Shown here: one piece after another, positions 9,317-17,942 of the stretch | How positions within the stretch are numbered: position 1 is the first letter of the stretch | How the letters are laid out: every line of letters begins with the position of its first letter | NCBI RefSeq assembly: GCF_021353235.1 | Contig: NZ_JAJTWT010000004.1 | Span: 124,001-188,000, forward strand | Origin: Pelomonas caseinilytica | GTDB lineage: Bacteria; Pseudomonadota; Gammaproteobacteria; Burkholderiales; Burkholderiaceae_C | Length of the DNA: 64,000 bases | Direction: 5' to 3' | Notes under the pieces: generated by a model | The model's input: the letters and a program-made list of their open reading frames with translations, nothing else | Databases searched by the model: none | What the model was told of the DNA's origin: nothing | Program-made: the position numbers and the translations under genes

Positions 9317-10518
9317 TGCTGGACGCCTACCTCTTCCACCACTGCCGCACGCCGCGCGGCAAGGGCAAGCCCGAGGGCAGCCTGCACCGCGCCACGCCGA
9401 TCTGGCTGGTGCGCACGCTGCTGCAGGCCCTGCGCGAGCGCACGGGGCTGGACACCGCCCTGGTGGACGACGTCGTGCTGGGCTGCGTGACCCCGGTGGG
9501 CGAACAGGGCGGCGACATCGCCCGCATCGCCGTGCTGGACGCCGGCTGGGCCGAGTCCGTCGCCGGCATCACGCAGTCGCGCTTCTGCGCCTCGGGGCTG
9601 GAAAGCGTCAACCTTGCGGCGGCCAAGGTCGCCAGCGGCTTCGAGCGCCTGGTCGTCGCCGGCGGCGTGGAGAGCATGAGCCGCGTGCCCATGGGCAGCG
9701 ACGGCGGCGCCTGGCTGCAGGACGAGCGCGTCATCGACGCCATCGGCTTCGTGCCCCAGGGCATCAGTGCCGACCTCATCGCCACGCTGGAAGGCTTCTC
9801 GCGCGCGGAACTCGATGCCTGGGCCGCCCGCTCCCACCAGCGCGCCGCCGCGGCCCGGGCCGAAGGCCGCTTCGCGCCCGCCCTGGTGCCCGTGCACGAC
9901 GAGGCCGGCACCCTGCTGCTGGCCGAGGACGAGACCATCCGCCCGCAGACCACCGCCGAGACCCTGGCCGCGCTGACTCCGTCCTTCGTGAAGCTGGGCG
10001 CGAGGCTCGATGCCCTGGCCCTGCGCAAGTATCCGCAAGCCGCCGCCATCGAGCACCGCCACCACGCCGGCAATTCCTCCGGCATCGTCGACGGCGCGGC
10101 CCTGGTGCTGGTCGGCTCGCGGGCCGGCGGCGAGGCCGCGGGCCTGAAGCCGCGCGCCCGCATCCGCGCCGCCGCCGTCACCGGCAGCGAGCCCACCCTC
10201 ATGCTCACCGGCACCACGCCGGCCTGCCTCAAGGCCCTGCGCCAGGCCGGCATGCAGGCCGCCGACGTCGACCTGTGGGAAATCAACGAAGCCTTCTCCG
10301 CCGTGCCGCTGAAGACGGCGCGCGACCTCGGCCTCGACCCCGAGCGCGTCAACGTGAACGGCGGCGCCATCGCCCTGGGCCATCCCCTCGGCGCCACCGG
10401 CGCCATGCTGCTCGGCACCCTGCTCGACGAACTCGAACGCCGTGACCAGCAGACCGGCTGCGTCACCCTGTGCGTCGGCGGCGGCATGGGCATCGCCACC
10501 CTGATCGAGCGTGTCTGA
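9316..10518 (+). CDS. Thiolase (acetyl-CoA C-acyltransferase)
   Basis: Condensing/thiolytic enzyme of 400 residues acting on 3-ketoacyl-CoA in beta-oxidation or its reverse. The nucleophilic cysteine is Cys91 in SRFCASGLE, and the C-terminal motifs [15 protein letters not shown] (His356) and CVGGGMG (Cys386) complete the catalytic set. The start ATG shares one base with the stop of the WS/DGAT gene. Together the two genes suggest a link between fatty acyl-CoA metabolism and storage lipid, although no beta-oxidation multifunctional enzyme is adjacent. Substrate chain length cannot be read from the sequence. Confidence 0.94.
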   Translation: MLDAYLFHHCRTPRGKGKPEGSLHRATPIWLVRTLLQALRERTGLDTALVDDVVLGCVTPVGEQGGDIARIAVLDAGWAESVAGITQSRFCASGLESVNLAAAKVASGFERLVVAGGVESMSRVPMGSDGGAWLQDERVIDAIGFVPQGISADLIATLEGFSRAELDAWAARSHQRAAAARAEGRFAPALVPVHDEAGTLLLAEDETIRPQTTAETLAALTPSFVKLGARLDALALRKYPQAAAIEHRHHAGNSSGIVDGAALVLVGSRAGGEAAGLKPRARIRAAAVTGSEPTLMLTGTTPACLKALRQAGMQAADVDLWEINEAFSAVPLKTARDLGLDPERVNVNGGAIALGHPLGATGAMLLGTLLDELERRDQQTGCVTLCVGGGMGIATLIERV

Positions 10519-10589
10519 ACCCGGCCCGGTTTCAAGGCCGTGTCGCCGAAACAAGGCGGCCTCCCTAGTTCATGACTCCTCCATCGGGC

Positions 10590-10666
10590 GGTGCATGCCG
10601 AGAATCGCCGTCCCGATCCCCGCCGCTCGCGGCGGGGCCCGGGCGATGGAGGGCTGCATGCATACC
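10590..10666 (+). promoter_or_regulatory. Candidate structured leader enclosing a start codon
   Basis: Three nested helices can form here. An outer helix pairs 10590-10598 with 10656-10661 plus 10664-10666 (2-nt bulge), a middle helix pairs ATCGCC at 10604-10609 with GGCGAT at 10642-10647, and a terminal hairpin has a perfect 8-bp stem (10618-10625 with 10630-10637) and a CTCG loop. The ribosome-binding site GGAGG (10648-10652) and the ATG at 10658 of the next gene lie inside the fold, so folding could gate translation. It does not match a riboswitch class I recognise. Inference from base pairing only. Confidence 0.4.
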
Positions 10667-11299
10667 AGTCATGCCAGGGGGGCGCCTGGCACCACGAGTT
10701 CGGGACCGCCGCGTGACAGGCGCCGGCCACCCGAGGAGGCTGGCCGCGACGGCTGGCGCTGGCTTCAGGGCGTGATGCGAAGGCCGTTCAAGCTCGGCTG
10801 GCGGCGCGGCCTGCCACGGCTGACGTTCGTCGAACGCCGTCGCGCGCCGACCGCCGACCCCGAGTTGCGAGCGCTGCGCACGGACCTGCGCGCCGAACTG
10901 CTGGCCCTGGCCGACGGTGCTCTGGCCTTGCGCGAGCTGGTGCTGGTGGATGAAACGCTGGGCGCGGCCGGCTGGCCGGGCCTGCGCGGCCTGCCGGGTC
11001 GCGTGCTCGCCCGCGCGGCGCTGCAGGCGGAGATGCTGGCGGAGTCGTCGGCCTCGCAGCCGCTGGCGCTGCTGGCCTCGCGCCTGCGGGCACTGCAGCA
11101 GTCGCGCGAGGCGCCGGCCGTCGACGCCGCCGCCCCCGCCGCCCCGGCCCGGCGCGCCTTCAACCCGCCGACACCGACCGTCATCGAGTCGGTGGAGGTG
11201 CTGGAGCTCAGCGAGGACGCCTACGTCGAGGCCGAGCAGCTCTGGGCCGCCAGCCGGCCGGCCGCCCTGCCGCCCGACGACGGTCCGCTCAAAGCCTGA
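10658..11299 (+). CDS. Hypothetical protein
   Basis: I do not recognise this 213-residue protein. It has a basic, low-complexity N-terminus, then an Arg/Leu/Ala-rich helical middle ([20 protein letters not shown]) and a proline-rich linker, ending in an acidic segment ([18 protein letters not shown]). There is no signal peptide or membrane helix. The ATG at 10658 has GGAGG six bases upstream; earlier in-frame ATGs exist at 10646 and further up but lack good ribosome-binding sites. Coding status rests on length and the ribosome-binding site. Its last 11 bases overlap the end of the convergent lipoprotein gene. Confidence 0.55.
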   Translation: MHTSHARGAPGTTSSGPPRDRRRPPEEAGRDGWRWLQGVMRRPFKLGWRRGLPRLTFVERRRAPTADPELRALRTDLRAELLALADGALALRELVLVDETLGAAGWPGLRGLPGRVLARAALQAEMLAESSASQPLALLASRLRALQQSREAPAVDAAAPAAPARRAFNPPTPTVIESVEVLELSEDAYVEAEQLWAASRPAALPPDDGPLKA

Positions 11300-11639
11300 T
11301 CCAGCCGCCGACGCGCAGATGCCAGCGCCCGCCGTGGTTCTCCCAGCGGTGCGGCTCGTAGCGGTAGCCCGGCCGGGCCCGCTCGTAGTAGCCCGGCACC
11401 CAGTAGTGGCGGCCACCGCTCCAGCCCCAGTAGCCGTTGATCCAGACGGCGCCGGGATACGGCGCCACCGGCACCACTTCCGCATAGGGCGCCGGCGGCG
11501 GAGCGTCGACGACGACGGCCGGCGCGGCCTCGTAATAGCCCGCATGGTGGGCGGGCACCACCACGCAGGCCGACAGCAGCACGGCCGCCGCCAGGGCGAC
11601 GGCGTGGGCCGGGGTGAAGGGTAAGGGCAGTCGTTTCAT
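11289..11639 (-). CDS. Small YXWGXW-type lipoprotein
   Basis: Lipoprotein of 116 residues: a signal peptide with lipobox LLSAC, then a Val/Pro/Ala-rich linker, then an aromatic-glycine C-terminus (INGYWGWSGGRHYWVPG, WHLRVGGW) of the kind found in small proteobacterial YXWGXW-repeat lipoproteins. Likely outer-membrane or periplasmic; function unknown. The ATG at 11639 is chosen because the signal peptide begins there. It shares the motif VVPAH..GYY just after the lipid cysteine with the neighbouring upstream lipoprotein, so the two are probably a tandem duplication. Confidence 0.78.
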   Translation of the reverse strand: MKRLPLPFTPAHAVALAAAVLLSACVVVPAHHAGYYEAAPAVVVDAPPPAPYAEVVPVAPYPGAVWINGYWGWSGGRHYWVPGYYERARPGYRYEPHRWENHGGRWHLRVGGWIRL

Positions 11640-11683
11640 CGGTGTCTCCCAAGCCGCGCGACGGCGGCGGTCGTCCTCAGGTT

Positions 11684-11875
11684 TCATCGCGGGCCGTAGC
11701 CGCGGTAGTCGCCCCTGTAATCACCACGGTAGTCGCCCCGGTAGTCCCCCCGCTCGCCGTGGTACTCGCCGTAGGCGCCGCCACGGTAGTAGCCGTAGCG
11801 GTGCGCCGGCACGACGATGCAGCCCGACAGCAGGGCCGACGAAATCAGGGCGATGGCCAGAGCCAGTCGTTTCAT
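11684..11875 (-). CDS. Small lipoprotein with (DYRG)n repeats
   Basis: Lipoprotein of 63 residues: signal peptide MKRLALAIALISSALLSGC with a clear lipobox (LSGC), then IVVPAHRYGYYRGG and a C-terminus made of four to five DYRG tetrapeptides. It lies 44 bp upstream of the other small lipoprotein on the same strand and shares its VVPAH..GYY motif after the cysteine, so the pair are paralogues with different tails. Function unknown. Confidence 0.72.
   Translation of the reverse strand: MKRLALAIALISSALLSGCIVVPAHRYGYYRGGAYGEYHGERGDYRGDYRGDYRGDYRGYGPR
11700..11755. repeat. 12-bp tandem repeat encoding DYRG
   Basis: Imperfect tandem copies of a 12-bp unit (minus strand GAC TAC CGG GGC, with synonymous variation) encode the DYRG tail of the small lipoprotein. 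Variation is mostly in third codon positions, which suggests the peptide repeat is selected rather than freshly duplicated. Confidence 0.7.
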
Positions 11876-11954
11876 GGTGGGTCTCCGGGCCGCGACGGCG
11901 GCCGTGACCCTCTAACCGCCGGCACCCGCTGGCGGATGACGCCGTCACAGGGAG

Positions 11955-14006
11955 TTACTTCGTGGCCGAAGTTTGCTGCGGGCGCGTCCCCAGGTGGCGG
12001 TCCATCCAGGCGATGAAGCGGGCCTCCCAATCGCGCTGGTAGCTCGGCAGCGACAGGCCGTGGAACTGCCCTGGGTAGACGACCAGCTGCGTCGGCACGC
12101 CCAGCATCTTCAGCGCCAGGTACATCTGCTCGCCGCCGGCGATGGGCACGTTGAAATCCTTCTCGCCACCGAGGAAGAGCGTCGGCGTGCGGATGCGGTC
12201 GGCCTTGAAGAAGGGGTAGCTCACCTTCAGCCAGCGCTCGCGCTGCGCCCAGGGCGCGCCCATCTCGCGCTCGTACTGCACCGCGTACTGGTCGACGCCG
12301 AACATGCCGAGCTGGTTGCCGCTGCCCGCACCGCTGACCGCCGCCTTGAAGCGGGCGTCCGTGGCGATCAGATAGTCGGTCAGCAGCCCGCCATAGCTCC
12401 AGCCGCCGACGCCCAGCCGCGCCGGGTCGGCGATGCCCTGGGCCACCGCCCAGTCCACCGCGGCATGCAGGTCCTGCACCTCCAGATGCCCCCAGTCGCC
12501 GAAGATGGCGCGCTGGAAGGCGCGGCCCCGGCCACTGCTGCCGCGGTAGTTGACCTGCAGCACGGCATAGCCTGCAGCCACCAGCCGCTCGCGCATGACG
12601 CCGCGCGGGCCGAGGTCGTGGGTGTCCTGCCCGTTGGGGCCGCCGTGGATGAGCAGCACGGTGGGCAGCGGCAGCCGGGCCCCGGGCGGCAGGGCCAGCA
12701 GGCCGTGCACCTCGGTGCCGTCGGCGCTGCGGGCCGAGAACTCGCGCCCGACGGACAGCACCAGCCCCGCCCGCCAGGCGGCGTGGTGGGTCGTCAGCGG
12801 CCGGGGCGTGGCGGCGCCGGGCTCCAGCAGCTGCAGCTCCGCCGGCTGGCTCCAGGCGCCGGCCAGGTAGGCGATGCGGCCGTCGCGCGCGACGCTCGCC
12901 TGCGCCGCCGAGCCGGGCCCGCTCAGGCGCTCGACCCGCCCATCGGCCAGCGCGATGCGGGCGAGCTGGCTGTGGCGGTCGTCGTCGACGACACCCACGA
13001 CGCCGCTGCCGTCGGGCGTCCAGGCCAGCTGCGGCTGCCAGCCGCGGTCGAGGCTGCCGAGCACGCGCCCGGCGCCGCTGGCGGTGTCGTACACGCCCAC
13101 GCGCCACTGCTGGTAGGCGCTCCACTTCACGTCGTCGCCCGTGGCCAGGGCGATGAAGCGGCCGTCGGGGCTCCAGGCCGGGTGGGCGTCGTCGTTGTCG
13201 GTCGTCAGCGTGGCCAACTGCCGGGCCGCGGCACCGGGCTGCGCGTCCATGACGAAGAGGCCGGTGGCCTCGGTGCGGTCGCGCTCCGGCGCCCGGTTGC
13301 TGAGGAAGGCGAGCCGGCGCCCGTCGGGGCTCCAGGCCGGCGCGGCCTCGTCGTACTCGCCCTGAGTCAGCACACGCAGCTGCCGGCCATCGAGCTCGAG
13401 CAGTTGAAGGTGCTTGCGCCGGCCTTCCAGATAACCCTCGCGATCCTGCTTGAAATGGAAGGCGTCGATGACGATGGGGAAGGCCGTCTTGCGCTTCCAG
13501 CCGGCGATGGCCTCGGGGTCGGGCGCCTCGTCCATGACGACGAGGGCGGCACGCCTGCCGTCGGGTGACAGGGCGTAGTCCTCGATGCCGCCGGGAATCG
13601 CCGTCAGCTTCTCGGCCTCGCCGGCCGCTGCCACCGGAAGCTGCCATAGCTGGGCGCCCTTCTTGCGCTCGTCGTCGCCACCCCGCGCAGCCAGGAAGGC
13701 GATGGCCTCCCCCGCCGGACCGATCCAGTGCGGCTTGCCGGCGACCTCGCAGGAGAAGGTGAGCCGGCGCGGCGTGCCGCCCGCCGCCGTGGGCGCCAGC
13801 CACAGGTCGGTGCAGAACTTGTCCTTCTCCACGTCGGCCGTCTTCAGGCCGTAGACGACCCAGCGCCCGTCGGGCGAGATCTCCGGCTCGACCAGGCGCT
13901 GCAGGCCATTGGCCGCCTCGGCGTCGAAGGGCCTGGGCGCAGGCTGGGCCAGGGCCGGCAAGGCCGTCGCCAGGGTCAGCATCAGGGTTGTCAGCAGGTG
14001 TCTCAT
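11955..14006 (-). CDS. S9 family (prolyl oligopeptidase-like) exported serine peptidase
   Basis: Secreted dipeptidyl/acylaminoacyl-peptidase-type enzyme of 683 residues. After a signal peptide ending in PALAQP comes a beta-propeller with repeated SPDGR blades (EISPDGRWVVYG, WSPDGRRLAFLS, WTPDGSGVVGV), then the alpha/beta-hydrolase catalytic domain: LIHGGPNG, the nucleophile elbow GGWSYGG (Ser537), an Asp in GGEKDFNVP and a His in GQFHGLS. The ATG at 14006 is chosen because the signal peptide begins there. It is divergent from a small lipoprotein gene across 64 bp. Confidence 0.94.
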   Translation of the reverse strand: MRHLLTTLMLTLATALPALAQPAPRPFDAEAANGLQRLVEPEISPDGRWVVYGLKTADVEKDKFCTDLWLAPTAAGGTPRRLTFSCEVAGKPHWIGPAGEAIAFLAARGGDDERKKGAQLWQLPVAAAGEAEKLTAIPGGIEDYALSPDGRRAALVVMDEAPDPEAIAGWKRKTAFPIVIDAFHFKQDREGYLEGRRKHLQLLELDGRQLRVLTQGEYDEAAPAWSPDGRRLAFLSNRAPERDRTEATGLFVMDAQPGAAARQLATLTTDNDDAHPAWSPDGRFIALATGDDVKWSAYQQWRVGVYDTASGAGRVLGSLDRGWQPQLAWTPDGSGVVGVVDDDRHSQLARIALADGRVERLSGPGSAAQASVARDGRIAYLAGAWSQPAELQLLEPGAATPRPLTTHHAAWRAGLVLSVGREFSARSADGTEVHGLLALPPGARLPLPTVLLIHGGPNGQDTHDLGPRGVMRERLVAAGYAVLQVNYRGSSGRGRAFQRAIFGDWGHLEVQDLHAAVDWAVAQGIADPARLGVGGWSYGGLLTDYLIATDARFKAAVSGAGSGNQLGMFGVDQYAVQYEREMGAPWAQRERWLKVSYPFFKADRIRTPTLFLGGEKDFNVPIAGGEQMYLALKMLGVPTQLVVYPGQFHGLSLPSYQRDWEARFIAWMDRHLGTRPQQTSATK

Positions 14007-14070
14007 GTCACTGGGTTGGTCCGTCAGGTGCGGGCTATTCTCCGGCGCCCTAAAACAACATCCTCTTGTC

Positions 14071-14316
14071 ATGCTCCGTTCCCTGCTCGCCCTGCTCCCC
14101 CTCCTCGTGACCGCCTGCGCCCCGATGCCGCCGGCCGAAACCGCCTCGGCCGAGGAACCCGGCGTCGTCTGCGAGCGCGAGATCCGCACGGGCAGCCACA
14201 TGACGAGCAAGCACTGCCGCTCGGCCGAGCAGCGAGACAAGGAAAGGGCCGAAGCCCAGAGCTTCGGCGACAGCGTCCGCGCCACACCGCCGGGCGGCCA
14301 GGCCCCCGGCCGCTGA
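14071..14316 (+). CDS. Small hypothetical lipoprotein
   Basis: Protein of 81 residues with a lipoprotein signal (lipobox LVTAC, Cys16), followed by a segment with two cysteines (VVCEREIRTGSHMTSKHC), which could form a disulfide, and a polar tail. The motif CEREIRTGSxxxxxxC recalls small proteobacterial proteins of unknown function. The gene is divergent from the S9 peptidase, and its stop directly abuts the stop of the convergent MFS gene. Confidence 0.75.
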   Translation: MLRSLLALLPLLVTACAPMPPAETASAEEPGVVCEREIRTGSHMTSKHCRSAEQRDKERAEAQSFGDSVRATPPGGQAPGR

Positions 14317-15486
14317 TCAGGGCCTGACGCGGCTCACCGCCAGCAGGCAGGCCACCCCCACGGCCAGCACGGCGGCCGTCAGCCACAGCGCGGCATGGAA
14401 GCTGCCGCTGGCCTCCACCATGCGGCCGGTCAGCGCCGGCGCACTGACCTGGGCGACGCCATAGCTCAGCGTCAGCCGCGCCATGGCCTTGCCGGGGTTG
14501 GACGGCGAACGCCGCCCCACCAGGGCCAGCGTGAGGCTGACGATGCCGATGAAGGTGGCGCCGTAGAGCAGCGCTCCGAGCAGGGCCGCGGCCAGCCCGT
14601 CGAAGAGCGCCGGCAGCAGCACGCCGACGATCTGCAGGCCGAAGGCGATCAGCAAGGCGCCCACGTCGCCGGTGCGGCGGGCCACGCGGTCCCACAGGAA
14701 GACGGCCGGCGTCGCCGCCAGGCCGACCAGCAGCCAGGCCCAGGGGCCCTGGCCGGCCAGCAGCGGCTGCTTCTCCACGATGGCCACCGTGAACGTGGCG
14801 TTGATGACGAAGCCCCAGCCGGCGCAGAAATAGGCCGCCACCATCAGGGCCATCCACTGCCGGCTCGGCGCGCGGCCGGCGGCGGCCTTGACGACCGGCG
14901 GCGGTACCGGCGGCCGCCAGAGCCAGGCCGGCACCAGGAAGGCCAGGCCCAGCAAGGCGAAGCCCTGCCACTGCGCGGCCCAGTCGAGGTCCAGCCGCGT
15001 CATGCCCATGGCGCCCAGGGCGGACACCGCCACGCCCAGGCCCAGTCCGATGAAATACAGGCCCAGCTCGGGCCGGTGCCCCGAGCGCATCAGCCAGCCC
15101 TGCACCAGGCCGGAGCCGAGCAGCATGCCCGCGGCGCCGCACAGGCCGCCGACGTAGCGTGACGCCGCCCAGACGCCGAAGCTCGAGCTCCAGCCCATCA
15201 GCGCCGTGATGACCAGGGCCAGCGGCAGGGCCACGCTGTAGAGGCGCTGGCGCCAGGCCGGGCTCTCTATCCATGCGGCCAGCAGGGCGCCGCTCATGTA
15301 GCCGGCGTAGTTGATGGCCGCGAGCAGCCCGCCGTCGGCCACGCCGAGTCCGGCCTGGGCATGCATGCGCGGCAGCAGCGGCGTGTAGGCGAAGCGGGCC
15401 AGGCCGATGGTGAGCACCAGGGCGCAGATGCCGCCCAGCAGCACCTGCCAGGCCTGCAGACGGGAGATCGGGGCGGACTCGGGCAT
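14317..15486 (-). CDS. YbfB/YjiJ-family MFS transporter
   Basis: Inner-membrane major facilitator of 389 residues with about 12 hydrophobic helices. The start region (WQVLLGGICALVLTIGLARFAYTPLLP) is the signature of the YbfB/YjiJ MFS branch, whose substrates are largely uncharacterised. The ATG at 15486 (MPESAPISRLQ) begins just before TM1. It is convergent with the small lipoprotein with no intergenic space. It runs divergently from the MtfA-like gene, about 120 bp away. Confidence 0.9.
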   Translation of the reverse strand: MPESAPISRLQAWQVLLGGICALVLTIGLARFAYTPLLPRMHAQAGLGVADGGLLAAINYAGYMSGALLAAWIESPAWRQRLYSVALPLALVITALMGWSSSFGVWAASRYVGGLCGAAGMLLGSGLVQGWLMRSGHRPELGLYFIGLGLGVAVSALGAMGMTRLDLDWAAQWQGFALLGLAFLVPAWLWRPPVPPPVVKAAAGRAPSRQWMALMVAAYFCAGWGFVINATFTVAIVEKQPLLAGQGPWAWLLVGLAATPAVFLWDRVARRTGDVGALLIAFGLQIVGVLLPALFDGLAAALLGALLYGATFIGIVSLTLALVGRRSPSNPGKAMARLTLSYGVAQVSAPALTGRMVEASGSFHAALWLTAAVLAVGVACLLAVSRVRP

Positions 15487-15603
15487 GGCCCGCAGGTTAA
15501 GCGAGCCGGGCGCCACCGGGGTTTCGGCGGGGCTTGCAAGGCGGGCCGCCAGCCCCAGCTGGGGTGGATGCCACGCGGGTCGACCGGCCCGGGACCGTCC
15601 GCC

Positions 15604-16425
15604 ATGCCACTGCTGATCGCCTTCTGTCTCGTCCTGCTGGCCGCCGCCGCGGTGGCCCTGTGGCCGCTGTGGGTGTGGCGGCGCCGGCAGCGCATCGCCG
15701 GCCGGCCCTTCCCGCCGGCCTGGCGCCGCCAGCTGCGCCGCCACGTGCCGCTGGTGGCCCGCCTGCCCGCCCGCCAGCAGCTGCGGCTGAAAGGCTTGAT
15801 GCAGGTCTTCCTGGCCGAGAAGCCCATCATCGGCTGCCGCGGCCTGCGCGTGACGGACGAGATGCGCGTCACCATCGCCGCCCTCGCCTGCCTGCCGCTG
15901 CTCGGCGCGGCCCGCGGCCTCTATCCCGAGTTGCGCCAGGTGCTGCTCTATCCCACGGCCTTCGTCGTGGACCGCCCGGTGACCGAGTCGGGCGGCGTGC
16001 TGTCGGACCAGCGCCGCGTGCTCGCCGGCGAGAGCTGGAGCCAGGGCCAGGTGCTGCTCGCCTGGGACGAGGTCAGGCGCGGCGCCGCCACGCCGGGAGA
16101 CGGGCACAACGTCGTCATCCATGAGTTCGCCCACCAGCTCGACCAGGCCGGCGGCCCGGCCAACGGCGCCCCCGCCCTGCCGACGGCCGAGGCCTACCGG
16201 CGCTGGTCGACGGTGATGCAGAACGAGTTCGATGCCCTGCGCTGGCGGCTGGCGCGCGGCGAGCCGGGGCTGATCGATGCCTATGCGGCGACCGAACCGG
16301 CGGAGTTCTTCGCCGTCGTCAGCGAGCTGTTCTTCGAGCGGCCGGTCGAGCTGGCCGCCGGCCATCCGGCCCTGTACGCCGAACTGAGTGGCTACTACCG
16401 GCTGGACCCCGCCGGCTGGGCCTGA
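15604..16425 (+). CDS. MtfA-like (M90 family) zinc-dependent peptidase
   Basis: Protein of 273 residues with an N-terminal hydrophobic helix (about 3-21), a basic stop-transfer segment (WRRRQR) and a cytoplasmic M90 peptidase domain carrying the zinc motif HEFAHQLD (His173, Glu174, His177) and the downstream AYAATEPAEFFAVVSE helix expected to supply a third metal ligand. E. coli MtfA is a soluble peptidase that binds the regulator Mlc; this version has an added membrane anchor, a common arrangement in betaproteobacteria. Regulation of sugar uptake as in E. coli is not implied. Confidence 0.9.
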   Translation: MPLLIAFCLVLLAAAAVALWPLWVWRRRQRIAGRPFPPAWRRQLRRHVPLVARLPARQQLRLKGLMQVFLAEKPIIGCRGLRVTDEMRVTIAALACLPLLGAARGLYPELRQVLLYPTAFVVDRPVTESGGVLSDQRRVLAGESWSQGQVLLAWDEVRRGAATPGDGHNVVIHEFAHQLDQAGGPANGAPALPTAEAYRRWSTVMQNEFDALRWRLARGEPGLIDAYAATEPAEFFAVVSELFFERPVELAAGHPALYAELSGYYRLDPAGWA

Positions 16426-16437
16426 CGCCAGCCGGGC

Positions 16438-16992
16438 TCAGAAGCCCAGCGAGGCGAGCAGGTCGTCGACGTCGTCCTGCTTGAGCGCCTTGTCGGGCGT
16501 CTGCACGCCGTGCAGTTCGTCGGTCTGCAGGGGCTCGGGCGGAGGAGGCAGGGACTGCATCAGGTCGCGCAGCGGCGGCTCGGCGCGCTCCAGCATGCGG
16601 CTGACCTTGTTGATGACCTGGCCGGAGAGATCCTGGAAGTCCTGCGACATCATGATCTCGGTGTGCAGGGACTTCTCGCGGGAGGCGAAGCTGGCCGCGT
16701 CGGCAGCGTAGGCTGCGCAGAGCTTCATCAGGTGGCGGGCACGGTCCTGGCTGATGTTGGTGGACAGGGCCAGGCGGTTGAGCGCATCGGACAGCTCGCG
16801 GCCCTTCTTGCGCACGGCCTCGGCATCCTCCGCGGCGGCCTCGACCAGCGTCAGCACCTTGGTGGCCGCCTGCTCCGTCATGCTGCGCACATAGGCCAGG
16901 CGTTCGCGGGCGTCGGGCAGCTCGTCGACCACGTTGTGCAGGATCTGCGCCGCGTCGGCCCGGATCAGCGTCTGGATGGAGGCGTCGGACAT
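16438..16992 (-). CDS. cheZ: CheZ, CheY-P phosphatase
   Basis: Chemotaxis protein of 184 residues that accelerates dephosphorylation of CheY-P. The active-site segment SQDFQDLSGQVI carries Asp121 and Gln125, equivalent to the E. coli catalytic pair Asp143 and Gln147. The C-terminal peptide DDVDDLLASLGF is the CheY-binding helix. The long helical hairpin is evident from heptads in the middle. E. coli CheZ is about 214 residues, so this is a compact version. It is not beside cheY or other che genes, being flanked by a peptidase gene and a 146-bp gap. Confidence 0.94.
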   Translation of the reverse strand: MSDASIQTLIRADAAQILHNVVDELPDARERLAYVRSMTEQAATKVLTLVEAAAEDAEAVRKKGRELSDALNRLALSTNISQDRARHLMKLCAAYAADAASFASREKSLHTEIMMSQDFQDLSGQVINKVSRMLERAEPPLRDLMQSLPPPPEPLQTDELHGVQTPDKALKQDDVDDLLASLGF

Positions 16993-17138
16993 GGAATCAC
17001 TCCCTGGGCGCCCCCGGCAACAGCGACGGGAGCACGAACCAGTTTAGGCGTCGGCCCGTGCACCGCACCCCTGTCCGCGAGGCGCGAACGAGGCCTTTGT
17101 CACACCCGCCGCGGGCGGCTGGCGCCACCTGCCGGCCG

Positions 17139-17942
17139 TCAGCGCAACAGCGCGTGCAGGGCCGCGGCCTGGGCTTCGTCCAGCCGGCCGGCGGCCTCCG
17201 CCAGGGCCAGCTGGCGCCGGCCCAGCGCGAACAGCAGGTCGGCCTCCAGGCCCGCCGCGAGCAAGGCATCCAGGTGCCGCGCCAGCACGCCCACGTCACC
17301 GCGTGCGACGGGGCCCGAGACGGCGCCCGCCAGGCCGCGCGCCAAGGCCGTGTCCAGGGCGCCGCGGGTCAGCGGCAGCAGGGCCGGCAGGGCCTGGTCG
17401 CCGGCCAGGCCGGCCGCCTGCCAGAGGGCGCTGGCTTCGGCCAGCACGGCCAGCACGCCGCTGGCCGCCAGGTTCGCCGCCGCGTGGTAGGCGGCCCGCG
17501 CGCGGGCGTCCATCGGGCAGGGCAGCGCCAGCGGCACGAGGCCGAGGCCCAGGGCGAGCGCCTCCAGCGCCGGCCGATGCGCGTCATCGGCCTCGATGCC
17601 GACATGCGCGCCGGCCAGGCCGGCATCCCCCGCCAGCAGCTTGAGCGGATGGAAGCCCGCCGCGGCCGGCGCCGGGGCCAGAGCCGCCAGGGGCGTCGCG
17701 CCGCTGCAGTGCAAGGCCAGCTGGCCGTCCCGCCAGGGCAGGGATGCCGCCGTCGCGGCGATGTGGTCGTCGGGCACGGTCAGCCACACCCAGTCGGCCG
17801 CGCGGGCCGCGTCTGCCGGCTCCGCCTCGCCGTCGCCCGGCCTGCGGCGGCCGACGACGACCGCCTCCCCCGCCGCACGCAGCGCCGGCACGAGCGCCCG
17901 CGCGAGGCGCCCGAAACCGATCACCGCGTGGCGGCGCGCCAT
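17139..17942 (-). CDS. Rossmann-like and DUF2520 domain protein
   Basis: Putative NAD(P)-binding protein of 267 residues. The N-terminus has a Rossmann nucleotide-binding pattern (HAVIGFGRLARALVPAL, a slightly degenerate GxGxxG), then LTVPDDHIAATAASL and LHCSGATPLAAL, typical of the family related to pyrroline-5-carboxylate and 6-phosphogluconate dehydrogenases, followed by a helical DUF2520 domain with AAYHAAANLAASGVLAVL. Substrate unknown. The ATG at 17942 is chosen because it overlaps the upstream methyltransferase stop by one base (TGATG), so the two are coupled. Confidence 0.85.
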   Translation of the reverse strand: MARRHAVIGFGRLARALVPALRAAGEAVVVGRRRPGDGEAEPADAARAADWVWLTVPDDHIAATAASLPWRDGQLALHCSGATPLAALAPAPAAAGFHPLKLLAGDAGLAGAHVGIEADDAHRPALEALALGLGLVPLALPCPMDARARAAYHAAANLAASGVLAVLAEASALWQAAGLAGDQALPALLPLTRGALDTALARGLAGAVSGPVARGDVGVLARHLDALLAAGLEADLLFALGRRQLALAEAAGRLDEAQAAALHALLR

